DNA of 64,000 nt from positions 13,029,730 to 13,093,729 of the forward strand of contig OY783222.1 in assembly GCA_963678705.1 (NCBI GenBank), given 5' to 3'. Both the position numbers and the translations under genes were made by a program. A model generated the notes under the pieces. That model was not told the DNA's origin. It searched no databases and saw only the letters and a list, made by a program, of their open reading frames with translations. The stretch comes from Panorpa germanica (Eukaryota > Arthropoda > Insecta > Mecoptera > Panorpidae). This document shows, piece after piece, positions 12,686-28,115 of this stretch (its first letter is position 1; the number at the start of each line of letters is the position of its first letter).

Positions 12686-15600
12686 CAAATTAACAAGAGT
12701 ATAACCTTTAAAAATTTGATAAAAAATCAATTTTTTGTTTTGACAAATAAAAGATGTACTCGAACGTAGTTTTTTATGCTGATTACAAAAATGAAATCCA
12801 TTTTTAAATATCTCTATCATTTATGCCTAAACATGTCAATATCTCGAAAACCGGGACACCTAGAAAAAAACAATTTTCAGATTTGAAATCAGCGTAAAAA
12901 AGTACGTTAATAACCATTCTAAAATTAACAAAATCAAAAGTTGAATTTTTAGGAAATTAACAAGAGTATAACCTTTAAAAATTTGATAAAAAATCAATTT
13001 TTTGTTTTGACAAATAAAAGATGTATTCTAACGTACTTTTTTATTCTGATTTTAAAAATGAAAATCAATTTTAAATATCCCTAATACTTACTATATTTAG
13101 AAACTAAAAAGAGAACAACTAATAAGAAATTTGCAGCCGTACTTAGTGCACCCCGTTTTATGAAATTCAAACTGCGATTTTTATGAAATTAACAAAAGTA
13201 TAACCTTTAAAAATTTGATAAATAATTAATTTTTTGTTTTGACAAATAAAAGATGTATTCGAACGTAGTTTTTTATGCTGATTACAAAAATGAAATCCAT
13301 TTTTAAATATCTCTATTATTTATGCCTAATCATGTCGATATCACGAAAACCGGGACACCTAGAAAAAAACAAATAGCAGATTTGAAATCAGCGTAAAAAA
13401 GTACGTTAATAACCATTCTAAAATTAACAAAATCAAAAGTTGAATTTTTAGGAAATTAACAAGAGTATAACCTTTAAAAATTTGATAAAAAATCAATTTT
13501 TGTTTTGACAAATAAAAGATGTATTCTAACGTACTTTCTTATGCTGATTTTAAAAATTAAAATCAATTTCAAATATCCCTAATACTTACTATATTTTAAA
13601 ACTAAAAAGAGAACAACTAATAAGAATTTTGCAGCCGTACTTAATGCACCTCGTTTTATGAAATTCAAACTGCGATTTTTATGAAATTAACAAGAGTATA
13701 ACCTTTAAAAATTTGATAAAAAATCAATTTTTTGTTTTGACAAATAAAAGATGTACTCGAACGTAGTTTTTTATGCTGATTACAAAAATGAAATCCATTT
13801 TTAAATATCTCTATCATTTATGCCTAAACATGTCAATATCTCGAAAACCGGGACACCTAGAAAAAAACAATTTTCAGATTTGAAATCAGCGTAAAAAAGT
13901 ACGTTAATAACCATTCTAAAATTAACAAAATCAAAAGTTGAATTTTTAGGAAATTAACAAGAGTATAACCTTTAAAAATTTGATAAAAAATCAATTTTTT
14001 GTTTTGACAAATAAAAGATGTATTCTAACGTACTTTCTTATGCTGATTTTAAAAATTAAAATCAATTTTAAATATCCCTAATACTTACTATATTTTAAAA
14101 CTAAAAAGAGAACAACTAATAAGAATTTTGCAGCCGTACTTAATGCACCTCGTTTTATGAAATTCAAACTGCGATTTTTATGAAATTAACAAGAGTATAA
14201 CCTTTAAAAATTTGATAAAAAATCAATTTTTTGTTTTGACAAATAAAAGATGTACTCGAACGTAGTTTTTTATGCTGATTACAAAAATGAAATCCATTTT
14301 TAAATATCTCTATCATTTATGCCTAAACATGTCAATATCTCGAAAACCGGGACACCTAGAAAAAAACAATTTTCAGATTTGAAATCAGCGTAAAAAAGTA
14401 CGTTAATAACCATTCTAAAATTAACAAAATCAAAAGTTGAATTTTTAGGAAATTAACAAGAGTATAACCTTTAAAAATTTGATAAAAAATCAATTTTTTG
14501 TTTTGACAAATAAAAGATGTATTCTAACGTACTTTTTTATGCTGATTTTAAAAATGAAAATCAATTTTAAATATTACTAATACTTACTATATTTAGAAAG
14601 TAAAAAGAGAACAACTAATAAGAAATTTGCAGCCGTACTTAGTGCACCCCGTTTTATGAAATTCAAACTGCGATTTTTATGAAATTAACAAGAGTATAAC
14701 CTTTGAAAATTTGAAAAAAAGTCAATTTTTTGTTTTGACAAGTAAAAGATGTATTCTAACGTACTTTTTTATGCTGATTACAAAAATCAAAATCAATTTT
14801 AAATATTCCTAATACTTACTATATTTAGAAAGTAAAAAGAGAACAACTAATAGGAATTTTGCAGCCGTACTTAGTGCACCCCGTTTTATGAAATTGAAAC
14901 TGCGATTTTTATGAAATTAACAAGAGTATAACCTTTGAAAATTTGAAAAAAAGTCAATTTTTTGTTTTGACAAATAAAAGATGTATTCGAACGTAGTTTT
15001 TTATGCTGATTACAAAAATGAAATCCATTTTTAAATACCTCTATTATTTATGCCTAATCATGTCGATATCTCGAAAACCGGGACACCTAGAAAAAAACAA
15101 ATAGCAGATTTGAAATCAGCGTAAAAAGTACGTTAATAACCATTCTAAAATTAACAAAATCAAAAGTTGAATTTTTAGGAAATTAACAAGAGTATAACCT
15201 TTAAAAATTTGATAAAAAATCAATTTTTTGTTTTGACAAATAAAAGATGTATTCTAACGTACTTTCTTATGCTGATTTTAAAAATTAAAATCAATTTTAA
15301 ATATCCCTAATACTTACTATATTTTAAAACTAAAAAGAGAACAACTAATAAGAATTTTGCAGCCGTACTTAATGCACCTCGTTTTATGAAATTCAAACTG
15401 CGATTTTTATGAAATTAACAAGAGTATAACCTTTAAAAATTTGATAAAAAATCAATTTTTTGTTTTGACAAATAAAAGATGTACTCGAACGTAGTTTTTT
15501 ATGCTGATTACAAAAATGAAATCCATTTTTAAATATCTCTATCATTTATGCCTAAACATGTCAATATCTCGAAAACCGGGACACCTAGAAAAAAACAATT

Positions 15601-18600
15601 TTCAGATTTGAAATCAGCGTAAAAAAGTACGTTAATAACCATTCTAAAATTAACAAAATCAAAAGTTGAATTTTTAGGAAATTAACAAGAGTATAACCTT
15701 TAAAAATTTGATAAAAAATCAATTTTTTGTTTTGACAAATAAAAGATGTATTCTAACGTACTTTTTTATGCTGATTTTAAAAATGAAAATCAATTTTAAA
15801 TATTACTAATACTTACTATATTTAGAAAGTAAAAAGAGAACAACTAATAAGAAATTTGCAGCCGTACTTAGTGCACCCCGTTTTATGAAATTCAAACTGC
15901 GATTTTTATGAAATTAACAAGAGTATAACCTTTGAAAATTTGAAAAAAAGTCAATTTTTTGTTTTGACAAGTAAAAGATGTATTCTAACGTACTTTTTTA
16001 TGCTGATTACAAAAATGAAATCCATTTTTAAATATCTCTATTATTTATGCCTAATCATGTCGATATCTCGAAAACCGGGACACCTAGAAAAAAACAATTT
16101 GCAGATTTGAAATCAACGTAGAAAAGTACGTTAATAACCATTCTAAAATTAACAAAATCAAAAGTTGAATTTTTAGGAAATTAACAAGAGTATAATAACC
16201 TTTAAAAATTTGATAAGAAATCAATTTTTTGTTTTGACAAATAGAAGATGTATTCTAACGTACTTTTTTATGCTGATTACAAAAATGAAAATCAATTTTA
16301 AATATTCTTAATACTTACTATATTTAGAAAGTAAAAAGAGAACAACTAATAGGAATTTTGCAGCCGTACTTAGTGCACCCCGTTTTATGAAATTCAAACA
16401 GCGATTTTTATGAAATTAACAAGAGTATAACCTTTGAAAATTTGAAAAAAAGTCAATTTTTTGTTTTGACAAATAAAAGATGTATTCGAACGTAGTTTTT
16501 TATGCTGATTACAAAAAAAAATCCATTTTTAAATATCTCTATTATTTATGCCTAATCATGTCGATATCTCGAAAACCGGGACACCTAGAAAAAAACAATT
16601 TGCAGATTTGAAATCAACGTAAAAAAGTACGTTAATAACCATTCTAAAATTAACAAAATCAAAAGTTGAATTTTTAGGAAATTAACAAGAGTATAATAAC
16701 CTTTAAAAATTTGATAAGAAATCAATTTTTTGTTTTGACAAGTAAAAGATGTATTCTAACGTACTTTTTTATGCTGATTACAAAAATCAAAATCAATTTT
16801 AAATATTCCTAATACGTACTATATTTAGAAAGTAAAAGAGAACAACTAATAGGAATTTTGCAGCCTTACTTAGTGCACCCCGTTTTATGAAATTCAAACT
16901 ACGATTTTTATGAAATTAACAAAAGTATAACCTTTAAAAATTTGATAAAAAATTAATTTTTTGTTTTGACAAATAAAAGATGTATTCGAACGTAGTTTTT
17001 TATGCTGATTACAAAAATGAAATCCATTTTTAAATATCTCTATCATTTATGCCTAAACATGTCAATATCTCGAAAACCGGGACACCTAGAAAAAAACAAT
17101 TTTCAGATTTGAAATCAGCGTAAAAAAGTACGTTAATAACCATTCTAAAATTAACAAAATCAAAAGTTGAATTTTTAGGAAATTAACAAGAGTATAACCT
17201 TTAAAAATTTGATAAAAAATCAATTTTTTGTTTTGACAAATAAAAGATGTATTCTAACGTACTTTCTTATGCTGATTTTAAAAATTAAAATCAATTTTAA
17301 ATATCCCTAATACTTACTATATTTTAAAACTAAAAAGAGAACAACTAATAAGAATTTTGCAGCCGTACTTAATGCACCTCGTTTTATGAAATTCAAACTG
17401 CGATTTTTATGAAATTAACAAGAGTAAAAATTTAAAAATTTGATAAATAATTAATTTTTTGTTTTGACAAATAAAAGATGTATTCGAACGTAGTTTTTTA
17501 TGCTGATTACAAAAATGAAATCCATTTTTAAATATCTCTATTATTTATGCCTAATCATGTCAATATCTCGAAAACCGGGACACCTAGAAAAAAACAATTT
17601 TCAGATTTGAAATCAGCGTAAAAAAGTACGTTAATAACCATTCTAAAATTAACAAAATCAAAAGTTGAATTTTTAGGAAATTAACAAGAGTATAACCTTT
17701 AAAAATTTGATAAAAAATCAATTTTTTGTTTTGACAAATAAAAGATGTATTCTAACGTACTTTTTTATTCTGATTTTAAAAATGAAAATCAATTTTAAAT
17801 ATCCCTAATACTTACTATATTTAGAAACTAAAAAGAGAACAACTAATAAGAATTTTGCAGCCGTACTTAATGCACCTCGTTTTATGAAATTCAAACTGCG
17901 ATTTTTATGAAATTAACAAGAGTATAACCTTTAAAAATTTGATAAAAAATCAATTTTATGTTTTGACAAATAAAAGATGTACTCGAACGTAGTTTTTTAT
18001 GCTGATTACAAAAATGAAATCCATTTTTAAATATCTCTATCATTTATGCCTAAACATGTCAATATCTCGAAAACCGGGACACCTAGAAAAAAACAATTTT
18101 CAGATTTGAAATCAGCGTAAAAAAGTACGTTAATAACCATTCTAAAATTAACAAAATCAAAAGTTGAATTTTTAGGAAATTAACAAGAGTATAACCTTTA
18201 AAAATTTGATAAAAAATCAATTTTTTGTTTTGACAAATAAAAGATGTATTCTAACGTACTTTCTTATGCTGATTTTAAAAATTAAAATCAATTTTAAATA
18301 TCCCTAATACTTACTATATTTTAAAACTAAAAAGAGAACAACTAATAAGAATTTTGCAGCCGTACTTAATGCACCTCGTTTTATGAAATTCAAACTGCGA
18401 TTTTTATGAAATTAACAAGAGTATAACCTTTAAAAATTTGATAAAAAATCAATTTTTTGTTTTGACAAATAAAAGATGTACTCGAACGTAGTTTTTTATG
18501 CTGATTACAAAAATGAAATCCATTTTTAAATATCTCTATCATTTATGCCTAAACATGTCAATATCTCGAAAACCGGGACACCTAGAAAAAAACAATTTTC

Positions 18601-21600
18601 AGATTTGAAATCAGCGTAAAAAAGTACGTTAATAACCATTCTAAAATTAACAAAATCAAAAGTTGAATTTTTAGGAAATTAACAAGAGTATAACCTTTAA
18701 AAATTTGATAAAAAATCAATTTTTTGTTTTGACAAATAAAAGATGTATTCTAACGTACTTTTTTATGCTGATTTTAAAAATGAAAATCAATTTTAAATAT
18801 TACTAATACTTACTATATTTAGAAAGTAAAAAGAGAACAACTAATAAGAAATTTGCAGCCGTACTTAGTGCACCCCGTTTTATGAAATTGAAACTGCGAT
18901 TTTTATGAAATTAACAAGAGTATAACCTTTGAAAATTTGAAAAAAAGTCAATTTTTTGTTTTGACAAATAAAAGATGTATTCGAACGTAGTTTTTTATGC
19001 TGATTACAAAAATGAAATCCATTTTTAAATATCTCTATTATTTATGCCTAATCATGTCGATATCTCGAAAACCGGGACACCTAGAAAAAAACAAATAGCA
19101 GATTTGAAATCAGCGTAAAAAGTACGTTAATAACCATTCTAAAATTAACAAAATCAAAAGTTGAATTTTTAGGAAATTAACAAGAGTATAACCTTTAAAA
19201 ATTTGATAAAAAATCAATTTTTTGTTTTGACAAATAAAAGATGTATTCTAACGTACTTTCTTATGCTGATTTTAAAAATTAAAATCAATTTTAAATATCC
19301 CTAATACTTACTATATTTTAAAACTAAAAAGAGAACAACTAATAAGAATTTTGCAGCCGTACTTAATGCACCTCGTTTTATGAAATTCAAACTGCGATTT
19401 TTATGAAATTAACAAGAGTATAACCTTTAAAAATTTGATAAAAAATCAATTTTTTGTTTTGACAAATAAAAGATGTACTCGAACGTAGTTTTTTATGCTG
19501 ATTACAAAAATGAAATCCATTTTTAAATATCTCTATCATTTATGCCTAAACATGTCAATATCTCGAAAACCGGGACACCTAGAAAAAAACAATTTTCAGA
19601 TTTGAAATCAGCGTAAAAAAGTACGTTAATAACCATTCTAAAATTAACAAAATCAAAAGTTGAATTTTTAGGAAATTAACAAGAGTATAACCTTTAAAAA
19701 TTTGATAAAAAATCAATTTTTTGTTTTGACAAATAAAAGATGTATTCTAACGTACTTTCTTATGCTGATTTTAAAAATTAAAATCAATTTTAAATATCCC
19801 TAATACTTACTATATTTTAAAACTAAAAAGAGAACAACTAATAAGAATTTTGCAGCCGTACTTAATGCACCTCGTTTTATGAAATTCAAACTGCGATTTT
19901 TATGAAATTAACAAGAGTATAACCTTTGAAAATTTGAAAAAAAGTCAATTTTTTGTTTTGACAAATAAAAGATGTATTCGAACGTAGTTTTTTATGCTGA
20001 TTACAAAAAAAAATCCATTTTTAAATATCTCTATTATTTATGCCTAATCATGTCGATATCTCGAAAACCGGGACACCTAGAAAAAAACAATTTGCAGATT
20101 TGAAATCAACGTAAAAAAGTACGTTAATAACCATTCTAAAATTAACAAAATCAAAAGTTGAATTTTTAGGAAATTAACAAGAGTATAATAACCTTTAAAA
20201 ATTTGATAAGAAATCAATTTTTTGTTTTGACAAGTAAAAGATGTATTCTAACGTACTTTTTTATGCTGATTACAAAAATCAAAATCAATTTTAAATATTC
20301 CTAATACGTACTATATTTAGAAAGTAAAAAGAGAACAACTAATAGGAATTTTGCAGCCTTACTTAGTGCACCCCGTTTTATGAAATTCAAACTACGATTT
20401 TTATGAAATTAACAAAAGTATAACCTTTAAAAATTTGATAAAAAATTAATTTTTTGTTTTGACAAATAAAAGATGTATTCGAACGTAGTTTTTTATGCTG
20501 ATTACAAAAATGAAATCCATTTTTAAATATCTCTATCATTTATGCCTAAACATGTCAATATCTCGAAAACCGGGACACCTAGAAAAAAACAATTTTCAGA
20601 TTTGAAATCAGCGTAAAAAAGTACGTTAATAACCATTCTAAAATTAACAAAATCAAAAGTTGAATTTTTAGGAAATTAACAAGAGTATAACCTTTAAAAA
20701 TTTGATATAAAATCAATTTTTTGTTTTGACAAATAAAAGATGTATTCTAACGTACTTTCTTATGCTGATTTTAAAAATTAAAATCAATTTTAAATATCCC
20801 TAATACTTACTATATTTTAAAACTAAAAAGAGAACAACTAATAAGAATTTTGCAGCCGTACTTAATGCACCTCGTTTTATGAAATTCAAACTGCGATTTT
20901 TATGAAATTAACAAGAGTATAACCTTTAAAAATTTGATAAAAAATCAATTTTTTGTTTTGACAAATAAAAGATGTACTCGAACGTAGTTTTTTATGCTGA
21001 TTACAAAAATGAAATCCATTTTTAAATATCGCTATCATTTATGCCTAAACATGTCAATATCTCGAAAACCGGGACACCTAGAAAAAAACAATTTTCAGAT
21101 TTGAAATCAGCGTAAAAAAGTACGTTAATAACCATTCTAAAATTAACAAAATCAAAAGTTGAATTTTTAGGAAATTAACAAGAGTATAACCTTTAAAAAT
21201 TTGATAAAAAATCAATTTTTTGTTTTGACAAATAAAAGATGTATTCTAACGTACTTTCTTATGCTGATTTTAAAAATTAAAATCAATTTTAAATATCCCT
21301 AATACTTACTATATTTTAAAACTAAAAAGAGAACAACTAATAAGAATTTTGCAGCCGTACTTAATGCACCTCGTTTTATGAAATTCAAACTGCGATTTTT
21401 ATGAAATTAACAAGAGTATAACCTTTAAAAATTTGATAAAAAATCAATTTTTTGTTTTGACAAATAAAAGATGTACTCGAACGTAGTTTTTTATGCTGAT
21501 TACAAAAATCAAAATCAATTTTAAATATTCCTAATACTTACTATATTTAGAAAGTAAAAAGAGAACAACTAATAGGAATTTTGCAGCCGTACTTAGTGCA

Positions 21601-24600
21601 CCCCGTTTTATGAAATTGAAACTGCGATTTTTATGAAATTAACAAGAGTATAACCTTTGAAAATTTGAAAAAAAGTCAATTTTTTGTTTTGACAAATGAA
21701 AGATGTATTCGAACGTAGTTTTTTATGCTGATTACAAAAATGAAATCCATTTTTAAATATCTGTATTATTTATGCCTAATCATGTCGATATCTCGAAAAC
21801 CGGGACACCTAGAAAAAAACAAATAGCAGATTTGAAATCAGCGTAAAAAAGTACGTTAATAACCATTCTAAAATTAACAAAATCAAAAGTTGAATTTTTA
21901 GGAAATTAACAAGAGTATAACCTTTAAAAATTTGATAAAAAATCAATTTTTTGTTTTGACAAATAAAAGATGTATTCTAACGTACTTTCTTATGCTGATT
22001 TTAAAAATTAAAATCAATTTTAAATATCCCTAATACTTACTATATTTTAAAACTAAAAAGAGAACAACTAATAAGAATTTTGCAGCCGTACTTAATGCAC
22101 CTCGTTTTATGAAATTCAAACTGCGATTTTTATGAAATTAACAAGAGTATAACCTTTAAAAATTTGATAAAAAATCAATTTTTTGTTTTGACAAATAAAA
22201 GATGTACTCGAACGTAGTTTTTTATGCTGATTACAAAAATCAAAATCAATTTTAAATATTCCTAATACTTACTATATTTAGAAAGTAAAAAGAGAACAAC
22301 TAATAGAAATTTTGCAGCCGTACTTAGTGCACCCCGTTTTATGAAATTGAAACTGCGATTTTTATGAAATTAACAAGAGTATAACCTTTGAAAATTTGAA
22401 AAAAAGTCAATTTTTTGTTTTGACAATTGAAAGATGTATTCGAACGTAGTTTTTTATGCTGATTACAAAAATGAAATCCATTTTTAAATATCTGTATTAT
22501 TTATGCCTAATCATGTCGATATCTCGAAAACCGGGACACCTAGAAAAAAACAAATAGCAGATTTGAAATCAGCGTAAAAAAGTACGTTAATAACCATTCT
22601 AAAATTAACAAAATCAAAAGTTGAATTTTTAGGAAATTAACAAGAGTATAACCTTTAAAAATTTGATAAAAAATCAATTTTTTGTTTTGACAAATAAAAG
22701 ATGTATTCTAACGTACTTTCTTATGCTGATTTTAAAAATTAAAATCAATTTTAAATATCCCTAATACTTACTATATTTAGAAACTAAAAAGAGAACAACT
22801 AATAAGAATTTTGCAGCCGTACTTAATGCACCTCGTTTTATGAAATTCAAACTGCGATTTTTATGAAATTAACAAGAATAACCTTTAAAAATTTGATAAG
22901 AAATCAATTTTTTGTTTTGACAAATAAAAGATGTACTCGAACGTAGTTTTTTATGCTGATTACAAAAATGAAATCCATTTTTAAATATCTCTATCATTTA
23001 TGCCTAAACATGTCAATATCTCGAAAACCGCACCTAATGCACCTCGTTTTATGAAATTCAAACTGCGATTTTTATGAAATTAACAAGAGTATAACCTTTT
23101 AAAATTTGATAAAAAATCAATTTTTTGTTTTGACAAATAAAAGATGTACTCGAACGTAGTTTTTTATGCTGATTACAAAAATGAAATCCATTTTTAAATA
23201 TCTCTATCATTTATGCCTAAACATGTCAATATCTCAAAAACCGGGACACCTAGAAAAAAACAATTTTCAGATTTGAAATCAGCGTAAAAAAGTACGTTAA
23301 TAACCATTCTAAAATTAACAAAATCAAAAGTTGAATTTTTAGGAAATTAACAAGAGTATAATAACCTTTAAAAATTTGATAAAAAATCTATTTTTTGTTT
23401 TGACAAATAAAAGATGTACTCGAACGTAGTTTTTTATGCTGATTACAAAAATAAAATCCATTTTTAAATATCTCTATCATTTATGCCTAAACATGTCAAT
23501 ATCTCGAAAACCGGGACACCTACAAAAAAACAATTTTCAGATTTGAAATCAGCGTAAAAAAGTACGTTAATAACCATTCTAAAATTAACAAAATCAAAAG
23601 TTGAATTTTTAGGAAATTAACAAGAGTATAACCTTTAAAAATTTGATAAAAAATCAATTTTTTGTTTTGACAAATAAAAGATGTACTCGAACGTAGTTTT
23701 TTATGCTGATTACAAAAATGAAATCCATTTTTAAATATCTCTATTATTTATGCCTAAACATGTCAATATCTCGAAAACCGGGACACCTAGAAAAAAACAA
23801 TTTGCAGATTTGAAATGAACGTAGAAAAGTACGTTAATAACCATTCTAAAATTAACAAAATCAAAAGTTGAATTTTTAGGAAATTAACAAGAGTATAATA
23901 ACCTTTAAAAATTTGATAAGAAATCAATTTTTTGTTTTGACAAATAAAAGATGTATTCTAACGTACTTTTTTATGCTGATTACAAAAATGAAAATCAATT
24001 TTAAATATTCTTAATACTTACTATATTTAGAAAGTAAAAAGAGAACAACTAATAGGAATTTTGCAGCCGTACTTAGTGCACCCCGTTTTATGAAATTCAA
24101 ACTGCGATTTTTATGAAACTAACAAGAGTATAACCTTTGAAAATTTGAAAAAAAGTCAATTTTTTGTTTTGACAAATAAAAGATGTATTCGAACGTAGTT
24201 TCTTATGCTGATTACAAAAAAAAATCCATTTTTAAATATCTCTATTATTTATGCCTAATCATGTCGATATCTCGAAAACCGGGACACCTAGAAAAAAACA
24301 ATTTGCAGATTTGAAATCAACGTAAAAAAGTACGTTAATAACCATTCTAAAATTAACAAAATCAAAAGTTGAATTTTTAGGAAATTAACAAGAGTATAAT
24401 AACCTTTAAAAATTTGATAAGAAATCAATTTTTTGTTTTGACAAGTAAAAGATGTATTCTAACGTACTTTTTTATGCTGATTACAAAAATCAAAATCAAT
24501 TTTAAATATTCCTAATACGTACTATATTTAGAAAGTAAAAAGAGAACAACTAATAGGAATTTTGCAGCCTTACTTAGTGCACCCCGTTTTATGAAATTCA

Positions 24601-27600
24601 AACTACGATTTTTATGAAATTAACAAAAGTATAACCTTTAAAAATTTGATAAAAAATTAATTTTTTGTTTTGACAAATAAAAGATGTATTCGAACGTAGT
24701 TTTTTATGCTGATTACAAAAATGAAATCCATTTTTAAATATCTCTATCATTTATGCCTAAACATGTCAATATCTCGAAAACCGGGACACCTAGAAAAAAA
24801 CAATTTTCAGATTTGAAATCAGCGTAAAAAAGTACGTTAATAACCATTCTAAAATTAACAAAATCAAAAGTTGAATTTTTAGGAAATTAACAAGAGTATA
24901 ACCTTTAAAAATTTGATAAAAAATCAATTTTTTGTTTTGACAAATAAAAGATGTATTCTAACGTACTTTCTTATGCTGATTTTAAAAATTAAAATCAATT
25001 TTAAATATCCCTAATACTTACTATATTTTAAAACTAAAAAGAGAACAACTAATAAGAATTTTGCAGCCGTACTTAATGCACCTCGTTTTATGAAATTCAA
25101 ACTGCGATTTTTATGAAATTAACAAGAGTATAACCTTTAAAAATTTGATAAAAAATCAATTTTTTGTTTTGACAAATAAAAGATGTACTCGAACGTAGTT
25201 TTTTATGCTGATTACAAAAATGAAATCCATTTTTAAATATCGCTATCATTTATGCCTAAACATGTCAATATCTCGAAAACCGGGACACCTAGAAAAAAAC
25301 AATTTTCAGATTTGAAATCAGCGTAAAAAAGTACGTTAATAACCATTCTAAAATTAACAAAATCAAAAGTTGAATTTTTAGGAAATTAACAAGAGTATAT
25401 ATAACCTTTAAAAATTTGATAAAAAATCAATTTTTTGTTTTGACAAATAAAAGATGTATTCTAACGTACTTTCTTATGCTGATTTTAAAAATTAAAATCA
25501 ATTTTAAATATCCCTAATACTTACTATATTTTAAAACTAAAAAGAGAACAACTAATAAGAATTTTGCAGCCGTACTTAATGCACCTCGTTTTATGAAATT
25601 CAAACTGCGATTTTTATGAAATTAACAAGAGTATATAACCTTTAAAAATTTGATAAAAAATCAATTTTTTGTTTTGACAAATAAAAGATGTACTCGAACG
25701 TAGTTTTTTATGCTGATTACAAAAATCAAAATCAATTTTAAATATTCCTAATACTTACTATATTTAGAAAGTAAAAAGAGAACAACTAATAGGAATTTTG
25801 CAGCCGTACTTAGTGCACCCCGTTTTATGAAATTGAAACTGCGATTTTTATGAAATTAACAAGAGTATAACCTTTGAAAATTTGAAAAAAAGTCAATTTT
25901 TTGTTTTGACAAATGAAAGATGTATTCGAACGTAGTTTTTTATGCTGATTACAAAAATGAAATCCATTTTTAAATATCTGTATTATTTATGCCTAATCAT
26001 GTCGATATCTCGAAAACCGGGACACCTAGAAAAAAACAAATAGCAGATTTGAAATCAGCGTAAAAAAGTACGTTAATAACCATTCTAAAATTAACAAAAT
26101 CAAAAGTTGAATTTTTAGGAAATTAACAAGAGTATAACCTTTAAAAATTTGATAAAAAATCAATTTTTTGTTTTGACAAATAAAAGATGTATTCTAACGT
26201 ACTTTCTTATGCTGATTTTAAAAATTAAAATCAATTTTAAATATCCCTAATACTTACTATATTTTAAAACTAAAAAGAGAACAACTAATAAGAATTTTGC
26301 AGCCGTACTTAATGCACCTCGTTTTATGAAATTCAAACTGCGATTTTTATGAAATTAACAAGAGTATAACCTTTAAAAATTTGATAAAAAATCAATTTTT
26401 TGTTTTGACAAATAAAAGATGTACTCGAACGTAGTTTTTTATGCTGATTACAAAAATCAAAATCAATTTTAAATATTCCTAATACTTACTATATTTAGAA
26501 AGTAAAAAGAGAACAACTAATAGAAATTTTGCAGCCGTACTTAGTGCACCCCGTTTTATGAAATTGAAACTGCGATTTTTATGAAATTAACAAGAGTATA
26601 ACCTTTGAAAATTTGAAAAAAAGTCAATTTTTTGTTTTGACAAATGAAAGATGTATTCGAACGTAGTTTTTTATGCTGATTACAAAAATGAAATCCATTT
26701 TTAAATATCTCTATCATTTATGCCTAAACATGTCAATATCTTGAAAACCGGGACACCTAGAAAAAAACAATTTTCAGATTTGAAATCAGCGTAAAAAAGT
26801 ACGTTAATAACCATTCTAAAATTAACAATATCAAAAGTTGAATTTTTAGGAAATTAACAAGAGTATAACCTTTAAAAATTTGATAAAAAATCAATTTTTT
26901 GTTTTGACAAATAAAAGATGTATTCTAACGTACTTTTTTATGCTGATTTTAAAAATGAAAATCAATTTTAAATATCCCTAATACTTACTATATTTAGAAA
27001 CTAAAAAGAGAACAACTAATAAGAAATTTGCAGCCGTACTTAGTGCACCCCGTTTTATGAAATTTAAACTGCGATTTTTATGAAATTAACAAGAGTATAA
27101 CCTTTGAAAATTTGAAAAAAAGTCAATTTTTTGTTTTGACAAATAAAAGATGTACTCGAACGTAGTTTTTTATGCTGATTACAAAAATGAAATCCATTTT
27201 TAAATATCTCTATTATTTATGCCTAATCATGTCGATATCTCGAAAACCGGGACACCTAGAAAAAAACAATTTGCAGATTTGAAATCAACATAAAAAAGTA
27301 CGTTAATAACCATTCTAAAATTAACAAAATCAAAAGTTGAATTTTTAGGAAATTAACAAGAGTATAACCTTTAAAAATTTGATAAAAAATCAATTTTTTG
27401 TTTTGACAAATAAAAGATGTATTCTAACGTACTTTTTTATGCTGATTTTAAAAATGAAAATCAATTTTAAATATCCCTAATACTTACTATATTTAGAAAC
27501 TAAAAAGAGAACAACTAATAAGAATTTTGCAGCCGTACTTAGTGCACTCCGATTTATGAAATTCAATCTGCGATTTTTATGAAATTAACAAGAGTATAAC

Positions 27601-28115
27601 CTTTAAAAATTTGATAAAAAATCAATTTTTTGTTTTGACAAATAAAAGATGTACTCGAACGTAGTTTTTTATGCTGATTACAAAAATGAAATCCATTTTT
27701 AATTATCTCTATTATTTATGCCTAAACATGTCGATATCTCGAAAACCGGGACACCTGGAAAAAAACAAATTGCAGATTTGAAATCAGTGTAAAAAAGTAC
27801 GTTAATAACCATTCTAAAATAAACAAATTCAAAAGTTGAATTTTTAGGAAATTAACAAGAGTATAACCTTTATAAATTTGATAAAAAATCAATTTTTTCT
27901 TTGGACAAATAAAAGATGTATTCGAACGTAGTTTTTTATGCTGATTTTAAAAATGAGAATCAATTTTAAATATCCCTAATACTTACAATATTTAGAAAGT
28001 AAAAAGAGAACAACTAATAGAAATTTTGCAGCCGTACTTAGTGCACCCCGTTTTATGAAATTCAAACTACGATTTTTATGAAATTAACAAGAGTATAACA
28101 TTTGAAATTTTAATA
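12686..28115. repeat. Satellite array with 499-bp dimeric higher-order unit (A 267 bp + B ~232 bp)
   Basis: About 31 dimer equivalents. Unit starts (TAACAAGAGTATAACC) fall at 12691, 12958, 13190, 13457, 13688, 13955, 14187 and 14454, alternating 267 and 231-232 bp. Monomers A and B share their first ~130 bp (TTGTTTTGACAAATAAAAGA and the neighbouring bases) and then differ. The A tail carries TCTCGAAAACCGGGACACC; the B tail carries GCAGCCGTACTTA and GTGCACCCCGTTTTATGAAA. Alternation breaks in places: B-B at 14454-14918, and a run of A units near 23080-23890. Hybrid A-to-B monomers occur near 21470-21600, 22200-22330 and 23030. There is no long open reading frame. Confidence 0.95.

Noticed and set aside
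12686-28115. CRISPR-like or centromere-specific reading of the tandem array
   Set aside because: The units are 230-270 bp with no short repeat/spacer pattern, and the array lies inside a transposon with a target duplication, so a centromere is not needed to explain it.
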